Shown here in pieces: positions 4,955 through 7,984 of a stretch of 7,984 nucleotides of DNA. The DNA is from a bacterium (lineage in GTDB: Bacteria; SZUA-182). The stretch is taken from NCBI GenBank assembly GCA_003230635.1, contig QIFF01000262.1, forward strand, positions 1 to 7,984, in the 5' to 3' direction. Positions within the stretch are counted from its first letter, which is position 1; each line of letters begins with the position of its first letter. Under the pieces are notes generated by a model that did no database searches, was not told the DNA's origin, and saw only the letters and a list, made by a program, of their open reading frames with translations. The position numbers and the translations under genes were made by a program.

Positions 4955-7008
4955 GGGTGAACAAACAAATTGGTCTTTCGGCCTGGGGACAGGCCGAAAC
5001 CCTTGTAGGGGCGGTCGTCCCTGACCGCCCTGATTCGGGCAGACACAGAGGTCTGCCCCTACAAGAGGACAAGCCGAAAGACCTGAAAATTCCCTGGCAA
5101 CAACAGGTGAAGACCCTGCCTGACAAACCTGGGGTTTATCTTTTCAAGGCTGAAAACGGACGGGTGATTTATGTGGGCAAGGCGGCCTGTTTGTCCAAGC
5201 GGGTACCAACTTATACCCGCCCTGTTTCCGACCCCAAAACCAGGGCCATGCTTGCCGCCGCCAGAGAGTTGGAGTATATAGTTACCGATAGCGAGTTGGA
5301 AGCCCTGATGCTGGAAAACGTGCTCATCAAGAAAGAGCAGCCTCGCTACAACGTAATCCTGCGCGATGACAAAAACTATCCCTACCTGCAATTGAACCCG
5401 GCCGAGGCCTTCCCCCGCCTGCGGGTAGTGCGGCGCATCGCTAAGAAAAGGGAGGGCTTGTATTACGGCCCTTATGTCCCCAGCAAGGCCCTGCGCAGCA
5501 CCCTGAAACTGCTGGGGCGGGTTTTCCCCCTGCGCCAGTGCCCCCGCCTGGATTTCAAACGCCAGCGCCCCTGTCTCAACTATCAGATGAAGCGCTGCCT
5601 GGCCCCCTGCCAGGGCCTGGTGAGCGAAAAAGATTACCAGGAAATCGTGCAGCAGGTTAGGTATTTTCTGGAGGGGAAGAGCCGCCAATTGCAAGGGTTA
5701 ATCCGCCGCCGGATGCAGGCCGCCGCCCGGCAGCTTCAATACGAGCGAGCCGCCCGTCTGCGGGACAACCTCCTGGCCCTGGAGCGGGTCAGTGAACAGC
5801 AGAAAATTATTTCCACCCACCCTTGGGATGGGGACGTAATCGGCCTGGCGAGAGCGTGTTGCCCAACTGTAGGAGCGCCTTCCAGGCGCGAACTATCGCG
5901 GCAAGATGCCGCTCCTACAAACACAAAACCCGAAAAATCGCCATTGGGCAACAACCCTGCAACAAGCTCCCAGGTAAGCTGTTTTGCCGTGCTCTTCATC
6001 CGCCAGGGGATGGTAATCGGGCACAAAAGTTTATTGATGGAGGGCGAGCAAGAAACAAACCCCGCCGAATTGCTGGCCGCCTTTATGCAGCAGCTTTATG
6101 CCCCTGGCGGGCCGCAAATCCCGCCCCGCATCCTTCTGCCCCAGGCCAGCGCCCAGCAAGCCCTGCTGCAAGAGTGGTTGGCTCAACTGGGGGGACGGCG
6201 GGTGCAATTGCTCGTCCCTAAGCGCGGCAAAAAGCGCCGGTTGGTTGAGTTGGCCGGGGAAAACGCCCGCAGCGCCCTGCAACAGCATCAGGCTCAAGAG
6301 GAGCGCAGCCTGGCCCTGATTTCCCAGGCCCAGCAGGAGCTGGGCTTGAAAACGCTCCCCAGGCGGATTGAGGGCTTTGACATATCCAATATTCAGGGGC
6401 AGCAGGCGGTTGGCTCAATGGTGGTCTGGCGGCAGCCGGGCTTTCTCAAGGCGGCCTATCGGCAGTTTAAAATCAAGACCGTTAGCGGGATTGATGACTG
6501 CGCCATGCTGGCCGAGGTGCTCAAGCGCCGCTATCAGCGCCTGCCGCTCGAAGACAAAGCGGATTTAATCCTGGTTGACGGGGGCAAGGGGCAGGTAAAC
6601 GCCGCCCGACGGGTGCTGGATGAATTGGGACTGACCATTCCGGTTCTGGGGCTGGCCAAGCGGGAAGAGGAAATTTACTTTCCCCATAACAGCACGCCGC
6701 TCAAGCTGCCGGCAAGCTCAGCTACCCTCGGGCTGCTGCAGCGCATTCGCGATGAGGCCCACCGCTTTGCCCTCAAACATCACCGCCAGCGCCGCAGCAA
6801 AGCCGCCCTGCACTCAGGACTGGAGGAAATTCCCGGCATCGGCCCCCAGAGAAGAAGAGCACTGCTGGCTCATTTCGGTGCTCTGGAGGGGGTAAAGCAG
6901 GCTCCTTTAGAGGAATTAGAGGAGCTGCCCTTTTTATCCGCCCGGGTTGCCCAGGCCCTGCATGCTCACTACCATTTAACTTCCTCTCCCCCTGGGGGAG
7001 AGGATTGA
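4951..7008 (+). CDS. uvrC: Excinuclease ABC subunit C (UvrC) with repeat-derived extra segments
   Basis: UvrC makes both incisions in UvrABC nucleotide excision repair. The GIY-YIG nuclease (3' incision) spans about residues 55-135, with Y63, Y74, K77, R84, Y88, E122 and N134 in the expected places. A cysteine cluster (C197, C208, C216, C220) matches the known UvrC metal/Fe-S motif. The UVR helix that contacts UvrB is at about 260-287. The RNase H-like nuclease (5' incision) shows D477 (GFDISN), D543 (VDGGKGQ) and H604 (EAHRF), and the helix-hairpin-helix region covers about 622-674. Length is 685 against roughly 600 in the family. The surplus is residues 8-45, about 302-341 and 678-685, all coded by palindromic repeats. 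ATG 4951 overlaps the lptD stop as ATGA and is the most upstream in-frame start. GTG 4957 or GTG 5107 (residue 53, just before LPDKPGVY) are alternatives, the latter without a visible Shine-Dalgarno. Confidence 0.95.
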   Translation: MRVNKQIGLSAWGQAETLVGAVVPDRPDSGRHRGLPLQEDKPKDLKIPWQQQVKTLPDKPGVYLFKAENGRVIYVGKAACLSKRVPTYTRPVSDPKTRAMLAAARELEYIVTDSELEALMLENVLIKKEQPRYNVILRDDKNYPYLQLNPAEAFPRLRVVRRIAKKREGLYYGPYVPSKALRSTLKLLGRVFPLRQCPRLDFKRQRPCLNYQMKRCLAPCQGLVSEKDYQEIVQQVRYFLEGKSRQLQGLIRRRMQAAARQLQYERAARLRDNLLALERVSEQQKIISTHPWDGDVIGLARACCPTVGAPSRRELSRQDAAPTNTKPEKSPLGNNPATSSQVSCFAVLFIRQGMVIGHKSLLMEGEQETNPAELLAAFMQQLYAPGGPQIPPRILLPQASAQQALLQEWLAQLGGRRVQLLVPKRGKKRRLVELAGENARSALQQHQAQEERSLALISQAQQELGLKTLPRRIEGFDISNIQGQQAVGSMVVWRQPGFLKAAYRQFKIKTVSGIDDCAMLAEVLKRRYQRLPLEDKADLILVDGGKGQVNAARRVLDELGLTIPVLGLAKREEEIYFPHNSTPLKLPASSATLGLLQRIRDEAHRFALKHHRQRRSKAALHSGLEEIPGIGPQRRRALLAHFGALEGVKQAPLEELEELPFLSARVAQALHAHYHLTSSPPGGED
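4972..5083 (+). repeat. Outer palindromic element inside the uvrC 5' end
   Basis: GGTCTTTCGGC (4972-4982) and GCCGAAAGACC (5073-5083) are a perfect 11-bp inverted repeat enclosing a REPIN. Within the left side, TTTCGGCCTG (4976-4985) and CAGGCCGAAA (4990-4999) already form a perfect 10-bp hairpin with loop GGGA. The nearly identical 13-mers GGACAGGCCGAAA (4987-4999) and GGACAAGCCGAAA (5067-5079) flank the REPIN as direct repeats with one mismatch. A related hairpin stands after uvrC at 7026-7052. The segment is translated in frame as UvrC residues 8-45 if ATG 4951 is used. Confidence 0.85.
5002..5065 (+). repeat. REPIN-like element (GTAGGGGC family) within uvrC
   Basis: Terminal arms CTTGTAGGGGC (5002-5012) and GCCCCTACAAG (5055-5065) are perfect 11-bp inverted repeats. 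Inside are two separate hairpins, GGGCGGTC/GACCGCCC (5009-5016 with 5023-5030) and GGGCAGAC/GTCTGCCC (5037-5044 with 5051-5058), joined by a six-base spacer. GTAG before a palindrome, mirrored by a palindrome before CTAC, is the layout of paired REP sequences (REPINs) mobilised by RAYT transposases. It is read through as UvrC residues 18-39. Confidence 0.82.
5857..5953 (+). repeat. Nested palindromic insertion in mid-uvrC
   Basis: Outer arms TGTTGCCCAA (5857-5866) and TTGGGCAACA (5944-5953) form a perfect 10-bp inverted repeat. Their core ATTGGGCAAC (5943-5952) also occurs in the palindrome after uvrC (7175-7184). The left arm is one base from an inner REPIN, while the right arm is 24 bases from it, so the insertion is asymmetric. 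It is translated in frame as about residues 303-335, exactly between the DVIGLAR and FAVLFIRQG segments that are nearly adjacent in ordinary UvrC proteins. Confidence 0.78.
5868..5919 (+). repeat. REPIN-like element (GTAGGAGCG family) within uvrC
   Basis: TGTAGGAGCG (5868-5877) and CGCTCCTACA (5910-5919) are perfect 10-bp terminal inverted repeats. Each half holds its own hairpin: GCGCCT/AGGCGC with loop TCC (5875-5889) and GCGGCA/TGCCGC with loop AGA (5898-5912). The GTAG head and two-hairpin plan are those of a REP doublet. The palindrome sequences differ from the element at 5002-5065, so it is a different subfamily. Confidence 0.85.
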
Positions 7009-7020
7009 GGTGAGGGGGGG
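6983..7020 (+). repeat. GC-rich palindromic repeat, copy 2, overlapping the uvrC stop
   Basis: CCTCTCCCCC (6983-6992) and GGGGGAGAGG (6994-7003) form a 10-bp palindrome around one central T, followed by the purine tail TTGAGGTGAGGGGGG. It matches copy 1 at 1876-1912 in stem and tail. It codes UvrC residues 678-685 and its tail provides the TGA stop (7006-7008). There is no T-run, so a role as an intrinsic terminator is not supported. Confidence 0.8.
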
Positions 7021-7025
7021 CTTGA

Positions 7026-7052
7026 TCTTTCGGTTTGTCTCAAGCCGAAAGA
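7026..7052 (+). repeat. Palindromic hairpin, CTTTCGG family
   Basis: TCTTTCGGTTTG (7026-7037) pairs with CAAGCCGAAAGA (7041-7052) over 12 positions with one G-T wobble and a TCT loop. Its arms match those of the element at 4972-5083. It is followed by CTAGAGGG rather than a T-run, so it reads as a repeat rather than a terminator. Confidence 0.75.
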
Positions 7053-7070
7053 CTAGAGGGTAGCGTTGCC

Positions 7071-7108
7071 CTTGAGTGTTTCGGTGTGTTCCACGCCAAA
7101 ACATCAAG
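7071..7108 (+). repeat. Imperfect palindromic hairpin after uvrC
   Basis: CTTGA (7071-7075) pairs with TCAAG (7104-7108), TGTTT (7077-7081) with AAACA (7099-7103), and GGTGTG (7083-7088) with CACGCC (7092-7097, one wobble). There is one bulged G, one C-A mismatch and a three-base loop. The preserved pairing with wobbles suggests an old copy or a structured RNA element. No matching copy is seen elsewhere in the window. Confidence 0.6.
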
Positions 7109-7111
7109 CAA

Positions 7112-7189
7112 TTGTAGTTGCCTGATTTATCAGGTTATGATGGTCTGGTTTATCAGCCAACGGCTGCCCAATAAATTGGGCAACTACAA
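7112..7189 (+). repeat. REPIN-like element (GTAGTTGCC family) in the uvrC-hydrolase gap
   Basis: Terminal arms TTGTAGTTGCC (7112-7122) and GGCAACTACAA (7179-7189) are perfect inverted repeats. The left half holds the hairpin CCTGA-TTTA-TCAGG (7121-7134). The right half holds TGCCCAAT/ATTGGGCA around AA (7165-7182). A third small TTTATCAG motif lies between them (7149-7156). GTAG and CTAC ends again give the REP-doublet plan, in a third subfamily. The arms resemble the outer arms of the mid-uvrC insertion. Confidence 0.75.
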
Positions 7190-7222
7190 ATATCAATTTG
7201 AACGTAACTTGGTATAAGATAT

Positions 7223-7228
7223 GAGGTG
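7223..7228 (+). promoter_or_regulatory. Ribosome binding site of the alpha/beta hydrolase
   Basis: GAGGTG six bases before the ATG at 7235 is a strong Shine-Dalgarno sequence and fixes the start of the hydrolase gene. Confidence 0.75.
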
Positions 7229-7234
7229 TGCCCT

Positions 7235-7984
7235 ATGCTTATTAAATCCGTTTTTCCCCCGGCACTTTTGTGCTGTATTTTGAGTTTATTTATTATGGGT
7301 TGTGTAGAGGATCACTATATATATTTCCCCTCCAAATATCCGGAAGGCTCCTGGGACACCGGCGGTTTGGACTTTCCCCTGGAGGACTGTTATTTCACTA
7401 CCGCAGACGGGATTAAGCTGCACGGCTGGTTTGCCCCTCAGGAAGGGGCGGGCGCCGCAATCTTGTGGTTTCACGGCAATGCGGGCAATATAAGCAACAG
7501 GCTGCAACAGTTGGTTATGATGCGCCGCATCCTGGGGGTGAACATCTTTATCTTTGACTACCGGGGCTATGGCCGCAGCCAGGGCAAGCCCTCGGAAAAG
7601 GGGTTATACCGGGATGCTGAGGCCGCTTATCAATATCTGGCCTCCAGACCGGGGGTTTCGGGGGATTCCATTTATCTCTACGGCCAATCCCTGGGGGCGG
7701 CGGTGGCGACCTATCTGGCGCATGAAGGCCGGGGGGCCGGGGTAATCCTGGAGGCCGGTTTCAGCTCGCTGCTGAATGCGGCGGCGGGTATCTACCCCTG
7801 GCTGCCGGCGCGCTTTATTACCAGGGAGAGATACGACTCCCTGAAACGCATCCCCCGGCTTAAAATGCCGATCCTGATTATCCACGGCAGCCAGGACGAG
7901 GTTATGCCGCCAAAACACAGCCAAAAGCTCTACCAGGCGGCCTCGAAACCCAAGGAATTACTAATAATCCAGGGCGGCGGGCAT
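7235..7984 (+). CDS. Alpha/beta hydrolase with lipoprotein signal peptide (BEM46/ABHD13-like), 3'-truncated
   Basis: The frame stays open to the window end and gives 250 residues; the C-terminal end is missing. The N-terminus is a lipoprotein signal peptide with lipobox IMGC, C23 being the predicted lipidated residue, so the enzyme should face the periplasm or sit in a membrane leaflet. The fold motifs are in order: HGNAGN oxyanion region (80-85), DYRGYGRSQG, nucleophile elbow GQSLG with S152, the acidic residue D221 in HGSQDEVMPP, and H250 in GGGH, which is the last codon of the window and the probable catalytic histidine. This set matches the BEM46/ABHD13/YfhR-type serine hydrolases. The substrate is not predictable; an ester or acyl-peptide is likely. 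It starts 226 bases after uvrC beyond a block of palindromes and has its own strong ribosome binding site, so it may be a separate unit. Confidence 0.9.
   Translation, partial: MLIKSVFPPALLCCILSLFIMGCVEDHYIYFPSKYPEGSWDTGGLDFPLEDCYFTTADGIKLHGWFAPQEGAGAAILWFHGNAGNISNRLQQLVMMRRILGVNIFIFDYRGYGRSQGKPSEKGLYRDAEAAYQYLASRPGVSGDSIYLYGQSLGAAVATYLAHEGRGAGVILEAGFSSLLNAAAGIYPWLPARFITRERYDSLKRIPRLKMPILIIHGSQDEVMPPKHSQKLYQAASKPKELLIIQGGGH

Noticed and set aside
5002..5919. Repeats in uvrC as a CRISPR array
   Set aside because: There are only two elements, of different sequence, with coding sequence between them and no regular spacing.
4951..7008. uvrC as a pseudogene broken by repeat insertions
   Set aside because: The frame is uninterrupted and all expected residues of both nuclease sites, the cysteine cluster and the helix-hairpin-helix region are present.
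6983..7052. Hairpins after uvrC as an intrinsic terminator
   Set aside because: Strong stems, but neither is followed by a run of T; their sequence matches repeats elsewhere in the window.
7035..7217. Small 60-residue open frame after uvrC
   Set aside because: It consists of the hairpins and the REPIN-like repeat and has no family resemblance or good ribosome binding site.
7210..7218. Extended -10 promoter TGGTATAAG before the hydrolase
   Set aside because: Transcription would start near 7225, inside the Shine-Dalgarno GAGGTG, and no -35 hexamer is at the proper distance.

Overview
The window carries seven genes on the plus strand. Five are complete and two are cut by the window ends. The organism is a diderm bacterium, because LptD, the outer-membrane lipopolysaccharide translocon, is encoded and two other proteins have lipoprotein signal peptides. 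An AmrS-type radical SAM enzyme and an apbE / NusG-domain-II / Gx-transporter trio suggest an anaerobic or fermentative lifestyle. The lineage cannot be fixed from the sequence: the trio is familiar from Firmicutes, while lptD demands an outer membrane.

Layout: 2-829 is the 3' part of an AmmeMemoRadiSam radical SAM gene (amrS). 829-1842 is apbE, an exported lipoprotein FMN transferase that starts inside the amrS stop (TGATG). After a 71-base gap holding a GC-rich palindromic repeat come 1914-2303 (NusG domain II membrane protein) and 2287-2847 (Gx transporter / heptaprenyl diphosphate synthase component I family), which overlap by 17 bases. One base later lptD (2849-4954) begins, and uvrC (4951-7008) overlaps it as ATGA. 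A 226-base palindrome-rich gap then leads to a lipoprotein-type alpha/beta hydrolase (7235 to the window end), cut exactly at its probable catalytic histidine. The spacing from amrS to uvrC looks like one transcription unit; no convincing terminator or promoter was found inside it.

Two things stand out. First, uvrC is about 85 residues longer than usual. The extra length matches palindromic repeat DNA: a nested element near the N-terminus (4972-5083), a second between the UVR region and the nuclease domain (5857-5953), and a third that supplies the last residues and the stop codon (6983-7008). Two of them have the REPIN layout (GTAG + palindrome, inverted palindrome + CTAC), and the reading frame stays open through all of them with all catalytic residues intact. 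Related palindromes fill the gap after uvrC, and another copy supplies the ribosome binding site of the NusG-II gene. Removing 80 bases from the first insertion restores a perfect 14-bp hairpin, so a REPIN appears to have landed in an older palindrome.

Second, the lipoprotein ApbE, NusG-II and Gx genes resemble the core of the flavin-based extracellular electron transfer module of Gram-positive bacteria, here placed beside an outer-membrane biogenesis gene. No flavinylated acceptor protein is encoded in the window.
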